Positions 41,501 through 48,232 of a stretch of DNA of 64,000 bases are shown piece after piece. The notes under the pieces were generated by a model. That model saw only the letters and a program-made list of their open reading frames with translations. It was not told the DNA's origin and did no database searches. The position numbers were made by a program, and so were the translations under genes. Position 1 is the stretch's first letter; each line of letters opens with the position of its first letter. The stretch is from DASUWK01 sp036378435. GTDB lineage: Bacteria > Chloroflexota > Dormibacteria > Dormibacterales > Dormibacteraceae. The stretch spans positions 38,915-102,914 of the forward strand of contig DASUWK010000037.1 in the NCBI GenBank assembly GCA_036378435.1. Direction: 5' to 3'.

Positions 41501-41732
41501 AGATCAAGGCCGCCACACCCGTGGTGGCGATCCCCGAGCTGATCAGCAAAACGCCAGCTCCGCCCACGAGGCCGGTTCGCCAGTTGCCCATCTTGACGCG
41601 ACGCTGCCGCCGCTTGGGACTGAGGAGCGTGCCTCTACGCGGATCCGGAAACGCGACGGCCAGCGCCGTCAGCGCGGCTACCAGCCGCGCAAGCAAGGAA
41701 CCAGGCTTTAGACCATGAAAGTCATTGCGCAA
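38514..41732 (-). CDS. Large LPXTG-like (LAKTG) cell-wall surface protein with Ig-like/DUF11 repeats
   Basis: Up to 1072 residues (TTG 41732, or ATG 41591 giving a shorter N-terminus with helix GLVGGAGVLLISSGIATTGV). Residues about 75-390 form a unique Cys-containing domain. Then come Ig-like repeats with the sequence YYWTASYSGD/YWWEAVYSGD/YYWQASYSGD, and DUF11-type blocks (ALAKTTTDTAPVNAGTTINY; SLNKTADHTAAVAAGTPIGF). The C-terminal sorting signal is LAKTG at 1037-1041, a hydrophobic helix and RRRR. The downstream class-E-like sortase should cleave at T-G and attach it to the wall. Thr/Ser/Gly/Asn-rich composition suits a long stalk or adhesin. Little Lys, so few isopeptide bonds are expected. 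Confidence 0.88.
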   Translation of the reverse strand: MRNDFHGLKPGSLLARLVAALTALAVAFPDPRRGTLLSPKRRQRRVKMGNWRTGLVGGAGVLLISSGIATTGVAALISPANNCTALAPCYDINNYNLFQLSGDMNHRATTGNSLAWSDIFNGSGANGSPPAGSLALGTTIVGKNKAGTTDTYTLIGDTFINDSGTDPALFGGTTTKDITDISQWRCTPKPVTPKDEINNAYATLWRDNGQPSHTVMYMAVERTDVNGTANNGFWLLQQGSACDPATGHFSGGHKKGDLFFFATFNGGGSTATILTYTWSADGTAGHLVAGTTGTACSVDVTSPCGMINASPVTAPWPNQNNSPTSAPNLIPQNGFFEFGVDLYDFFGVGSGGHIPCFASFLVDSRSSGNQGSAVDAELHDFMESGLDTCPTPSIATTASQTPANGIVIGTTGTVSDSATLSGGNNPTGTVTFNLYGPTGSGASAVCNDTDHVLGPFTENLNGVSASTGPHDFTPPAIGTYYWTASYSGDTGNSASGPSGCGDAAESISVIQATSATVTNLSSGTVSVGDQVSDSATVSGVTTNATGTVTFHVFTDNACGTLATTGAGGDISAQPTTATDVNNGNGTISATSSLVTFQKAGPYWWEAVYSGDANNIGSHSACDSEPLTVNAPHLALAKTTTDTAPVNAGTTINYTVTITNDATNGANAYGVTVSDTVPTNGGLNWTVASTTGGGTWTLSGGVLSFSDATLAAGDSASVTITSPTTAATCGVVSNSASATSTNDGSPSIGPVNITVNCPTNTTTQLSATSISVGQTASDSAQVTGASPSAGGTVTFAVYTDNACSAAATTGASGEIDAQPTTATDTNTGGTIKATSSKVTFQQAGTYYWQASYSGDSEHNTGASKSVCGTEVINVLAPALSLNKTADHTAAVAAGTPIGFTVTFGNSGVAGTGTAAGVLLSDPLPNVPSTSTDNFSWAIDGTPSLTSDLVSQGVTCQIIPATATSGQTLFCGLGSSSQGVFTMIPGSSISVHMTHQTDSASAGTYPNTARVACLNETTCPLSSSASEAVFVAAVQPIHLAKTGDWTIFMVLGAPLILIGLLLLVLSRRRREGEA

Positions 41733-42082
41733 GTAATCTCGGCCTCCCTCGTTGCTCTAGTTGTCACCGCGGCGAGGGACCGCCGAGTCGGGATAAGGGC
41801 GTGCGCAACCCGCCCTGCAACGGCGAAGCGGTTCCCCGCCGTAACCCGTGTTCCCGGCAAAACCCTGCAACCCCCTTCCTTGGTGCGGACACTCTGGCGG
41901 CCCCATTGGCTGCCTCCCCACCCACAGGACGGGCATTGTGCACCGTCCAGGAGTGGGTTGTAAAGGCTAGAAATCGCCGACGACAGCTCGGCGGCGATTT
42001 ACGCAAGATTTTGCTCTAGTTCAGCGAGCGCCTCGTATAGGGCGGCTTGCAATTCGTTTGCCGGCCCCGGTTTGATGTTCTC
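41733..42082. other. About 350-bp noncoding gap between the surface-protein and transglycosylase genes
   Basis: No convincing gene is seen. The gap separates two divergent genes and holds at least two strong hairpins: 41927-41948 (GGACGGGCA-TTG-TGC-A-CCGTCC) and 41971-42000. On the minus strand GTTGCAGGG occurs twice with nearby GGGAAC/GGGGAAC motifs, suggesting a duplicated structured leader for the surface-protein mRNA. I compared it with c-di-AMP, c-di-GMP and cobalamin riboswitch cores and found no match. Confidence 0.5.
41971..42000. terminator. Strong hairpin in the leader of the transglycosylase gene
   Basis: AAATCGCCG and CGGCGATTT pair perfectly (9 bp), and the inner CGA/TCG extends the stem after one mismatch. 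On the plus strand it sits about 80 bp before the transglycosylase start, so it could act as an attenuator or mRNA stabiliser. On the minus strand it would lie about 240 bp before the surface-protein start. Confidence 0.45.
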
Positions 42083-42685
42083 GTGCCCATCCGACGGCTT
42101 CCGGCTGCGCTCGCGACCCTGCTGGCGGCGCTGGCGCTGAGCGCCTGTTCCCAGGCTGCGGCCGACTCACAGGCTGCCGGCTACGCACCGCTGGCGCAGG
42201 TCGCGCCGCCGGCGGCGGCAGGCCAGGCGGTGGCGGTGCCGACGCCCAGCGTGGAGCCCGTGCTCGCCGCCGATCGCCCGACGGTCAAGTGGCTGCTCTA
42301 CCAGGCGGCCGCCCGGCACCAGATCAACGCGGGGCTGGTGATGGGCCTCGCCTGGTACGAGAGCGGCTGGAATCAGGCCGCGATCTCGCCGACGGGGGCG
42401 ATCGGCGTCATGCAGGTCGAGCCTTACATGGCGTCGGCGGGGCCCGTGCTGCTCGGCCATCCTGCCGACCCGAACAAGCTCGCGGACAACATCGACCTCG
42501 GCGCCGCGATCCTGAAAGAAGACCTGGACCGCTACAACAACGACCTGATCAAGGCGCTTGTCGCCTACAACTCGGGGCCCGGAGCGGTCGTCGACTGGGC
42601 CAAGCTCGACCCAGGCCACCAGGCCTACGTGCTCGGGATCTACAACCTGGCGGTCGCGTTCGACAAAGGGGCGGGCCCCGCTTAG
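42083..42685 (+). CDS. Lytic transglycosylase lipoprotein (SLT domain)
   Basis: About 200 residues from GTG 42083, chosen because it gives a standard lipoprotein signal (MPIRRLPAALATLLAALALS, then AC at the lipobox L-S-A-C). A TTG at 42047 would add 12 residues. The SLT domain (about 80-195) has LVMGLAWYESGWNQAAISPT with the catalytic Glu in Y-E-S-G-W, then GAIGVMQV and LVAYNSGPGAV. It cleaves peptidoglycan glycan strands to anhydro-muropeptides at the outer face of the membrane. Divergent from the sortase substrate, consistent with wall remodelling; its stop overlaps a convergent thioesterase gene. Confidence 0.9.
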   Translation: MPIRRLPAALATLLAALALSACSQAAADSQAAGYAPLAQVAPPAAAGQAVAVPTPSVEPVLAADRPTVKWLLYQAAARHQINAGLVMGLAWYESGWNQAAISPTGAIGVMQVEPYMASAGPVLLGHPADPNKLADNIDLGAAILKEDLDRYNNDLIKALVAYNSGPGAVVDWAKLDPGHQAYVLGIYNLAVAFDKGAGPA

Positions 42686-43152
42686 ATCCGGCGACCGACG
42701 TCCCGCACGAAGTTTGGATTCCGCGCCAGCGTCGCCTCGGTCGCAGACCGCGCCAGCTCGACGAGCTCCGCCGGCACCAGGCGCGGCTTGCCATCCAAGC
42801 CCACCCAAACCCACTCCGTCAGCACCTCGGCGACCTCGGCTCCATCGCCGGCCCTCGCGATGCGCGTGCGGCGCACGCCGCGGACGCCCTTCACCAGCTC
42901 CACCTGGACCGTGAGCTCGAGCTCGTCGCCGTATACCGCCGGCAGGTGGTGCGTGACGATGCTGCGGTGGACCAGCCAGGCGCCGCCCTGCGCCCGCGTC
43001 CAATCCGCCCCGTACCCGGACAGCTCGGCGTGCTCGATCGTGAGGGCCTCGGCGTAGTTGAGGTAGACGGCGTTGTTGACGTGGCCGTTGCCGTCCAGCT
43101 CGTACGGCCGGACCTTCCAGCGGCTGCTGTAGACGAGCGGGTCGACGGACAT
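42682..43152 (-). CDS. Acyl-CoA thioesterase, 4-hydroxybenzoyl-CoA thioesterase/YbgC-like hotdog fold
   Basis: 156 residues. WKVRPYELDGNGHVNNAVYL, then NYAEALTIEH, is the hotdog signature. The catalytic-position Asp is in the Y-E-L-D-G-N-G-H-V-N-N motif, on the central helix. The rest (IVTHHLPAVYGDELELTVQV, VWVGLDGKPRLVP) is the beta-sheet. It hydrolyses acyl-CoA or aryl-CoA thioesters in the cytoplasm; chain preference unknown. It begins 4 bp after the mntH stop on the same strand and may be read with it. Confidence 0.9.
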   Translation of the reverse strand: MSVDPLVYSSRWKVRPYELDGNGHVNNAVYLNYAEALTIEHAELSGYGADWTRAQGGAWLVHRSIVTHHLPAVYGDELELTVQVELVKGVRGVRRTRIARAGDGAEVAEVLTEWVWVGLDGKPRLVPAELVELARSATEATLARNPNFVRDVGRRI

Positions 43153-43156
43153 CGCG

Positions 43157-44452
43157 CTACCCAGGCTTGAGCGTCGTCACGAGCAGCACGACGTTGAGCG
43201 CCACGATCAGCAGGCCGCAAGCGGCCGCCGCCACCGACGTCAGGCGCCGGTTGACCAGGTCGCCCATCAGGTCTCGCCGGCGCGTGAAGAGCACCAACGC
43301 GACGACCGGCACGGGCAGAACGAGGCTCAGCACGACCTGGCTGAGCACCAGGGCCTCAGTCGGGTTCACGCCGATCGCGATGACGATGATCGTGGGCACC
43401 ATCGTGATGAGGCGCCGCAGCCAGATCGGGATGCGAACGCGGACGAACCCCTGGATGATCACCTGGCCCGCCATCGTCCCCACCGCCGAGCTCGACAGGC
43501 CGGACGCCAGCAGCGAGACCAGGAACACGCCCGCCGCCGCTCCGCCGAGGAGCGGGATCAGCGTCTGGTAGGCGGTCGAGATGTCGGCCACGTTGTGGTG
43601 GTGAGGATGGAAAGTGGCCGCGGCCATGTACATCATCGCCAGGTTGATCAGCCCGGCCAGCCCGAGCGCGACGAGCACGTCGAGGTTGGAGAAGCGGGCG
43701 ATCTTGCGCCGGTCGCTTTGGTGCTCGACCGGGATGCGGTCCTGAGTGAGCCCGGCATGGACGTAGATCGCGTGGGGCATGACTGTCGCTCCGATCACCC
43801 CCACGGCGAGCAGGACCGCGCCCTGGCTGCCGAGCCACGGCGTCGTGGCGCCGCGTAGGACCTCGCCCCACGCGGGCCGTGCCAGCACCGACTCGATCAG
43901 GTAGCTGATCGCCATCACGCCGACCATCGCGGCGATGACCGCCTCGATGGGCCGGAAGCCCCGCCGCTGCAGCAGGAGGATGGCGTAGGTCGCCACGAAC
44001 GTGATGAGGGCGCCGGCCAGCAGCGGCACATGGAACAGCAGGTAGAGCGCGATCACGGCGCCGAGCGACTCCGCGAGGTCGGTCGCCATCGCGCCCACCT
44101 CGCTGACCAGCCACATGCCGATGACGACCGGCCGCGCGAATTCGTCGCGTGCGACCTCGGCCAGGTTGCGCCCCGTCGCGATCCCCAGCTTCGCCGACAG
44201 CGACTGCAAGAGCATCGCCGTGAGGTTCGCGAAGACGACGACCCAGAGCAGCTTGTAGCCGAACATGGCGCCGCCCTGGATGTTGGTGGCGAAGTTGCCC
44301 GGGTCCATGTAGGCCACGGAGGCGATGAAGGCGGGCCCCGCGAACGGCAGGAGCGCGCGCAGACCGCGGCGGCGGCCGGTCAGCGCCTCGCGCGCTGCCG
44401 CGCGCGTACCTTCGCTCAGCGTCCGGGCGACCGGGCGGGCGATCTCAGCCAT
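43157..44452 (-). CDS. mntH: Nramp family Mn2+/H+ symporter
   Basis: 431 residues, about 11 helices. TM1 has the metal-binding D-P-G-N in VAYMDPGNFATNIQGGAMFG. TM6 carries ATVMPHAIYVHAGL with the M-P-H metal motif. The N-terminal FAGPAFIASVAYMDPGN is canonical. It imports manganese or iron with protons. The ATG overlaps the end of mntR by 8 bp, so regulator and transporter form one operon under a DtxR-type operator. Its C-terminus lies 4 bp before the thioesterase start. Confidence 0.95.
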   Translation of the reverse strand: MAEIARPVARTLSEGTRAAAREALTGRRRGLRALLPFAGPAFIASVAYMDPGNFATNIQGGAMFGYKLLWVVVFANLTAMLLQSLSAKLGIATGRNLAEVARDEFARPVVIGMWLVSEVGAMATDLAESLGAVIALYLLFHVPLLAGALITFVATYAILLLQRRGFRPIEAVIAAMVGVMAISYLIESVLARPAWGEVLRGATTPWLGSQGAVLLAVGVIGATVMPHAIYVHAGLTQDRIPVEHQSDRRKIARFSNLDVLVALGLAGLINLAMMYMAAATFHPHHHNVADISTAYQTLIPLLGGAAAGVFLVSLLASGLSSSAVGTMAGQVIIQGFVRVRIPIWLRRLITMVPTIIVIAIGVNPTEALVLSQVVLSLVLPVPVVALVLFTRRRDLMGDLVNRRLTSVAAAACGLLIVALNVVLLVTTLKPG

Positions 44453-45128
44453 CGGCGGGCTCCACGAACACTCCGCGCGCCAAGCCCAGGGGCACGCTCA
44501 GGCGGCGGCCCTCGAGCCGCACCTCGATCGGGCTCTCGAACTCGCTGGTCTGCAGCACCTCGAGAAGAGCGCCAGGGCGCAGCCCGCGCCGTTCCAGCTC
44601 GCGCAGCCGAGCGGGGTCATCGTCGGCGACGGTGATGACGAGCAGCTTCTCCCCCACCTCGAAACGGTCGAGGGGATGCCCGGCGCGCCGCGCCACCACA
44701 CCCTCGCGGGTGGGGATGGCGTGGCCGTGCGGGTCGAACTCCGGCCGGCCGAGGACCTCGTAGATCCGGTCTTCCATGCGCTCTGAGATCACGTGCTCAA
44801 GGCGCTCGGCCTCGTCGTGGACCTCATCCCAGCCGTAACCCAGGACCTGGACCAGGAACATCTCCAGCAGGCGGTGGTGGCGGACCAGCTCGAGCGCCAC
44901 CCGCCGCCCTTCCGGCGTCAGCTGCTGCCCGCGATAGCGGTCATGACGGACCAGGCCCTCGTCGGCCAGTCGCGACACCATCTCGCTGACCGAGGGCGCC
45001 GAGATCCCGAGCCGCTGGGCGAGCTCGCCGGTGGGCACCGGCTTGCCCTCGCCCTGCAGGTGGTAGAGCGCCTTGAGGTAGTCCTGCTGGGACCTCGTCA
45101 GCGGCTGCTGACCCATTAACTTCGCCAT
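44445..45128 (-). CDS. mntR: DtxR/MntR family metal-dependent repressor
   Basis: 227 residues. The winged helix is LTRSQQDYLKALYHLQGEGK, then VPTGELAQRLGISAPSVSEM and VSRLADEGLV. The metal-binding/dimer domain has LELVRHHRLLEMFLVQVLGY, then WDEVHDEAERLEHVISERME, with the conserved E/H ligands, then H-P-x-x-D equivalents (DPHGHAIP). A C-terminal FeoA/SH3-like domain (about 150-225) makes it a three-domain protein like DtxR/IdeR. Operon partner mntH points to Mn2+. A TAGGCATGCCTA dyad overlaps its own -10 box, indicating autoregulation. The predicted mRNA start is only about 5 bases before the ATG. Confidence 0.93.
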   Translation of the reverse strand: MAKLMGQQPLTRSQQDYLKALYHLQGEGKPVPTGELAQRLGISAPSVSEMVSRLADEGLVRHDRYRGQQLTPEGRRVALELVRHHRLLEMFLVQVLGYGWDEVHDEAERLEHVISERMEDRIYEVLGRPEFDPHGHAIPTREGVVARRAGHPLDRFEVGEKLLVITVADDDPARLRELERRGLRPGALLEVLQTSEFESPIEVRLEGRRLSVPLGLARGVFVEPADG

Positions 45129-45139
45129 GCCTAGCTCTA

Positions 45140-45169
45140 ATTTTAGGCATGCCTACAAATCGCCGTCAA
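45140..45169 (-). promoter_or_regulatory. mntR-mntH promoter with embedded DtxR-type operator
   Basis: TTGACG (45169-45164), an 18-bp spacer and TAAAAT (45145-45140) on the minus strand. The perfect 12-bp dyad TAGGCATGCCTA (45144-45155) overlaps the -10, as expected for Mn/Fe-loaded DtxR-family repression. A second half-site (GCCTAG) lies over the start codon region. The predicted start near 45133 leaves about 5 bases of leader. Confidence 0.7.
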
Positions 45170-45177
45170 ATCTTGGC

Positions 45178-45209
45178 TTGACCTTCAAGCCCGCTTGAAG
45201 GTGTACGGT
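45178..45209 (+). promoter_or_regulatory. MerR-type promoter with long spacer and central dyad
   Basis: TTGACC (45178-45183) and TACGGT (45204-45209) are 20 bp apart, the stretched spacer typical of MerR-controlled promoters. Between them lies the perfect dyad ACCTTCAAG-CCCG-CTTGAAGGT (45181-45202). The predicted transcription start, near 45216, coincides with ATG 45217 of the merR gene, implying a leaderless mRNA. Confidence 0.75.
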
Positions 45210-45216
45210 GCCGCCC

Positions 45217-45696
45217 ATGGCGGTTCGAATCGGCGAGCTGGCGAAGAAGTCGGGGCTGGCGGCCTCCGCGCTGCGCTACTACGAAGCGGCGGGGCTGCTC
45301 CCCGCGGCCGAGCGAACTCCGGCCGGCTACCGCGTGTACGGCGAGGCCGCGTTCGGCCGGCTGCAGTTCATCCAGCGTGCGCAGGCGCTGGGCCTGACCT
45401 TGAGGGAGATCCAGCAGCTGCTCGAGGAGGACGGCGAGCCGGAGCGGCTCCGCCACGTCGTGGCACACAAGCTCGCCGAGGCGGAGCGCCGCCTGACCGA
45501 GGTGGTGGCGTTGAAGGCCGATCTCGAGTCGATGTACGTCCGGCTGCTGCGCAGCCCAGCGCCCGGCTGCGGCCACGTCGGCGACTGCGGCTGCTGGCTA
45601 CCAACCGAGGAGGAGGTGAATGCGATGACGGCGGAGGTTCGATCCGTGTGCGAGTGCGGCGGCGACTGCGAATGCGGCGGCGACTGCTGCTGCTAG
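45217..45696 (+). CDS. MerR family metal-responsive regulator with Cys-rich tail
   Basis: 159 residues from ATG 45217; a GTG at 45208 is possible but would overlap the predicted -10 end. The DNA-binding part is RIGELAKKSGLAASALRYYE, then AAGLLPAAERTPAGYRVYGE, with the R-Y-Y-E-x-x-G-L-L signature. A dimerisation coiled coil follows (HKLAEAERRLTEVVALKADL). Beyond it, GCGHVGDCGCWLP gives C-x6-C-x-C. The chain ends CECGGDCECGGDCCC, seven cysteines in the last 15 residues. This suits binding of a soft metal (Zn, Cd, Hg, Pb, Cu). No metal pump lies beside it; the nearest are mntH and the CDF exporter 17 kb away. Target genes other than itself are unknown. Confidence 0.9.
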   Translation: MAVRIGELAKKSGLAASALRYYEAAGLLPAAERTPAGYRVYGEAAFGRLQFIQRAQALGLTLREIQQLLEEDGEPERLRHVVAHKLAEAERRLTEVVALKADLESMYVRLLRSPAPGCGHVGDCGCWLPTEEEVNAMTAEVRSVCECGGDCECGGDCCC

Positions 45697-45714
45697 AGGA
45701 CCGGTAAACGCAAT

Positions 45715-45738
45715 GGGCCGGAGGTGCACATCCGGCCC
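45715..45738. terminator. Bidirectional hairpin between merR and the ABC-2 permease gene
   Basis: GGGCCGGA and TCCGGCCC form a perfect 8-bp stem around GGTGCACA. It lies 18 bp after the merR stop and 4 bp after the convergent permease stop, so it can serve both. No long U-tract. Confidence 0.6.
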
Positions 45739-45742
45739 GGTC

Positions 45743-46606
45743 TCAGCCGGTGATGTCGCGGCCGCGGAAGTAGAGGAGGCCGGCCAGGCCGAGCACGATG
45801 CCGGCGCCGACTGGGACCAGCAGCTTCCAGGGGTCGCTCCACTGGCCGGACAGGATCGTCTGTGAGCTGGGCCCGTAGTAGTAGGGCCCCAGGTACTTGA
45901 GGAAGGTGAGGCGGTCGCCTGCGGTGCCGAAGGTCTGGCACAGGTACCAGAAAACCACCACGAGGACCGCCGTCCCGCCCGCGGCCCGGCCGGCGCTCAT
46001 GAGCGCACTGACCAGCAGGCCCATGGCTGCCACCAAGAACAGCGTCGCCGCGATCTCCAGGTTGGCCTGCAGAAAGGCGCGCCAGTCGAGACGTGCGTTC
46101 TGGAAGACCAGGGTCGCGACCCAAGCGGTCGCGATCGCGGTGGCGACGATGATGAAGCCGGCGAGCACCATGGCGGCCCACTTCTCGAGATAGAGGCGGG
46201 TCCGGCTGATCGTTCGTGACAGCGTGAGGTCCAGCGTCCCGTCATCGACGTTGCGCGCGATGCTCGCCCCTGCGGCATAGGCGAGGACGCCTCCGAACAG
46301 CAGCATGAAAAAGCTGCCGTAGAGCTCCAGCGCCATGAAGACCGCGAACAGCGGCGTGCCGTGGGCGGGCGCGCCGCCGCCGAAGAGGGCTCCGATGCTG
46401 CCGGTGAGATAGCCCTGCAGGTTCAGCGTCTTGAAGGCCGGCAGCAGCAGCCCGACGAGCAGGCCGATGATCAGGATGTAGCCGCACGCAGCGCCCACCA
46501 GGCTGCGGCTCTCGTAGAGCGTGGCGGTCAGAACCGGGAAGCCGCGCGCCCGAGGCTCCCTGGAGGCGCCGACCGCCGCGCTCGCCGCCGCCGCTTGCGC
46601 GCTCAC
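45743..46606 (-). CDS. ABC-2 type transporter permease
   Basis: 287 residues, six predicted helices (IIGLLVGLLLPAFKTLNL, YGSFFMLLFGGVLAYAAGA, WAAMVLAGFIIVATAIATAW, ANLEIAATLFLVAAMGLLVS, GGTAVLVVVFWYLCQTFG, LLVPVGAGIVLGLAGLLYF). The cytoplasmic segment SIARNVDDGTLDLTLSRTIS, then RTRLYLEKW, is the ABC-2 coupling region (E/D-x-G-T-L-x-L-x-L-S-x-P/T-I-S-R). It pairs with the ATPase gene that overlaps it by 4 bp. The exporter substrate is unknown; bacitracin-, daunorubicin- and NatB-type systems share this design. Confidence 0.9.
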   Translation of the reverse strand: MSAQAAAASAAVGASREPRARGFPVLTATLYESRSLVGAACGYILIIGLLVGLLLPAFKTLNLQGYLTGSIGALFGGGAPAHGTPLFAVFMALELYGSFFMLLFGGVLAYAAGASIARNVDDGTLDLTLSRTISRTRLYLEKWAAMVLAGFIIVATAIATAWVATLVFQNARLDWRAFLQANLEIAATLFLVAAMGLLVSALMSAGRAAGGTAVLVVVFWYLCQTFGTAGDRLTFLKYLGPYYYGPSSQTILSGQWSDPWKLLVPVGAGIVLGLAGLLYFRGRDITG

Positions 46607-47523
46607 GCCGGCTCCTCCGCTCCGTAGAACTTGAGGAAGACGTCCTCGAGCGGCGCTTCCTCGATGGCGAGCTGGACGATCGTGTGGCGGGCCAGCTCCT
46701 TGACCATTGGGTCCATGCTGCCGGCCACCTTCACGTGGTAAGCGCCGTTACGGCTGTGCTCGACGGACTGCACGCCCTCCACTTGGCGCAGCGCCTCGGC
46801 CGGGACGTGGTCCGCGAACTCCACGATCACGACCTGGCCGGCCTTCTCCCGCAGCCGCTCGATTGTCTCGACCGCCACCAGCTCACCGGCGCGGATCACC
46901 GCCACCCGTTTGCAGGTGTGCTCGACCTCGCTGAGGATGTGCGAGCTCATAAAGACCGTGAGCCCCCTGCGCGCTTCCTCCTCGATGAACTCGTTGAAGG
47001 TGCGCTGGCCGAGGGGATCCAGGCCGCTCGTCGGCTCGTCGAGGATCACCAGCTCCGGGTCGCACATAAAGGCCTGGATGATCGCGACCTGCTGGCGCAT
47101 GCCCTTGGAGAAGCTCTTGAGCTTGCGGTCCAGCGGAACCTGGAAGCGCTCCAGCAGGCGGTCGAGCAGCACCGGCTTAAGGCCGGCGAGCTGGGAGTAG
47201 CGGTTGAGGAACTGCTTCGCCGTGAGGTCGCCCGGCAGCCGCACGTCGCCCTGGAGGTAGCCGATGCGGGGATGGATGGCGAGGCTGTCGCTGCGGCTGT
47301 CGAGGCCGAAGATGCGAATGCGCCCCTCGGTAGGACGGAGCACGTCGAGCATGCAGCGGATGGTTGTGGTCTTGCCGGCCCCATTAGGCCCGAGGAAGCC
47401 GAAGATCTCACCGGCCTGGACCTCGAGCGAGATGCCGCGGACCGCGCGGACCGGCATTCGCCCGGCGTAGGTCTTGACGAGATTCTCGACCTCGACGACC
47501 GGGCCGTTTGACCCTGATCCCAT
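46603..47523 (-). CDS. ABC-2 type transporter ATPase
   Basis: 306 residues. Walker A GFLGPNGAGKTTTIRCMLD, Q-loop GYLQGDVRLPGDLTAKQFLN, signature KSFSKGMRQQVAIIQAFMCD (F-S-K-G-M-R-Q-Q, the form typical of NatA/DrrA-type ATPases), Walker B LVILDEPTSGLDPLGQ and switch SSHILSEVEH. The C-terminal 80 residues form the extra DrrA-type domain. It powers the adjacent permease. Upstream on the same strand lie two paralogous coiled-coil membrane proteins that may belong to the same unit. Confidence 0.94.
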   Translation of the reverse strand: MGSGSNGPVVEVENLVKTYAGRMPVRAVRGISLEVQAGEIFGFLGPNGAGKTTTIRCMLDVLRPTEGRIRIFGLDSRSDSLAIHPRIGYLQGDVRLPGDLTAKQFLNRYSQLAGLKPVLLDRLLERFQVPLDRKLKSFSKGMRQQVAIIQAFMCDPELVILDEPTSGLDPLGQRTFNEFIEEEARRGLTVFMSSHILSEVEHTCKRVAVIRAGELVAVETIERLREKAGQVVIVEFADHVPAEALRQVEGVQSVEHSRNGAYHVKVAGSMDPMVKELARHTIVQLAIEEAPLEDVFLKFYGAEEPA

Positions 47524-47568
47524 TACCGGGTGTGAATGATGAGCCGAATCGCGGCGGCTCGGAGCGCG

Positions 47569-48222
47569 TCAGGTCGCCGCGATGGCTTTGTCTGCTCTCA
47601 CCATCGCCTGGAGCGCATTGCCGAGCGCGGTCAGGCCACTCGAGACACCGTTGAGATTGCCGGCGCTCGAGGCAGCGAAGGTCGCCGATATGCCGTTGTC
47701 GGCCTCCTTGTACGCCTGCAACAAGTCGGACTCAGAGGCTTGATCGGCGGCCGGAAAGCTCAGTCCTTGATGTGCGCTCGTCGCGGCTCGAACCGCTGCC
47801 TGCACGGCATGCAGATCACCCTCGCATGCCGCCTCCGCGCTGGCGCCGGTGCAGTCCTTGAGGAAGGCGTCCATTGCAGTCGAGATAGCAGCCAAATCCG
47901 TGAGGACCCGGTCTTTGTAGTGCCAGGCCTGCTGCTGCAGCGGCAACTGGGCGCGAGCGGTACTCAGCTCGGCTTGAGTCGAGTTCAGAGAGGACTTCGC
48001 CAGGACAAGCTGAGCGCGCTGCGAGGCCAACTGCGCTTGCAGGCTGGTGCGGTCCTTGGCGGCCGACGCATAGAGAGCGCCCAGTGCGCCCACGATTGCG
48101 ATTGCAACCACCGCCACCAGCGCAGGCAAGCGCCAGGCTTGGAGCGAGGAGACCGGCGCGGCGTCTGAGGTAGCGGAGAACGCGACCGGATCTCCGGCGG
48201 CGGGCGTCGCGGGAGTGGACAT
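47569..48222 (-). CDS. Single-pass membrane protein with extracellular coiled coil (paralogue A)
   Basis: 217 residues, no named family recognised. A 30-residue Ala/Pro/Ser-rich cytoplasmic N-terminus precedes one helix (LPALVAVVAIAIVGALGALY, 32-51). A coiled coil follows (RTSLQAQLASQRAQLVLAKS, then SLNSTQAELSTARAQL) and a helical domain with two Cys (K-D-C-T-G-A-S-A-E-A-A-C) that could form a disulphide. The layout matches the protein encoded at 48233-48907 (same helix position, A-x-L-Y-x-S-A-A-x-D-R-x, DLAA(I/L), K-D-C), so the two arose by duplication. It lies 45 bp before the ABC ATPase gene and may share its transcript. Confidence 0.75.
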   Translation of the reverse strand: MSTPATPAAGDPVAFSATSDAAPVSSLQAWRLPALVAVVAIAIVGALGALYASAAKDRTSLQAQLASQRAQLVLAKSSLNSTQAELSTARAQLPLQQQAWHYKDRVLTDLAAISTAMDAFLKDCTGASAEAACEGDLHAVQAAVRAATSAHQGLSFPAADQASESDLLQAYKEADNGISATFAASSAGNLNGVSSGLTALGNALQAMVRADKAIAAT

Positions 48223-48232
48223 CCTGTCCTCC

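Noticed and set aside
38514..41732. Repeated YSGD segments as a DNA-level tandem repeat
   Set aside because: Similarity is at protein level (Ig-like domains); the nucleotide sequences have diverged too far for a recent tandem duplication.
41715..41963. Possible 82-residue plus-strand gene beginning MKVIAQVISASLVALVVTAA
   Set aside because: The signal-like start is a chance reading over the surface-protein start region; the rest has no structure, and there is no ribosome-binding site.
41733..42082. Riboswitch (c-di-GMP-I, c-di-AMP/ydaO or cobalamin) upstream of the surface protein
   Set aside because: I could not find the conserved core strings of these classes; kept only as an unassigned structured gap.
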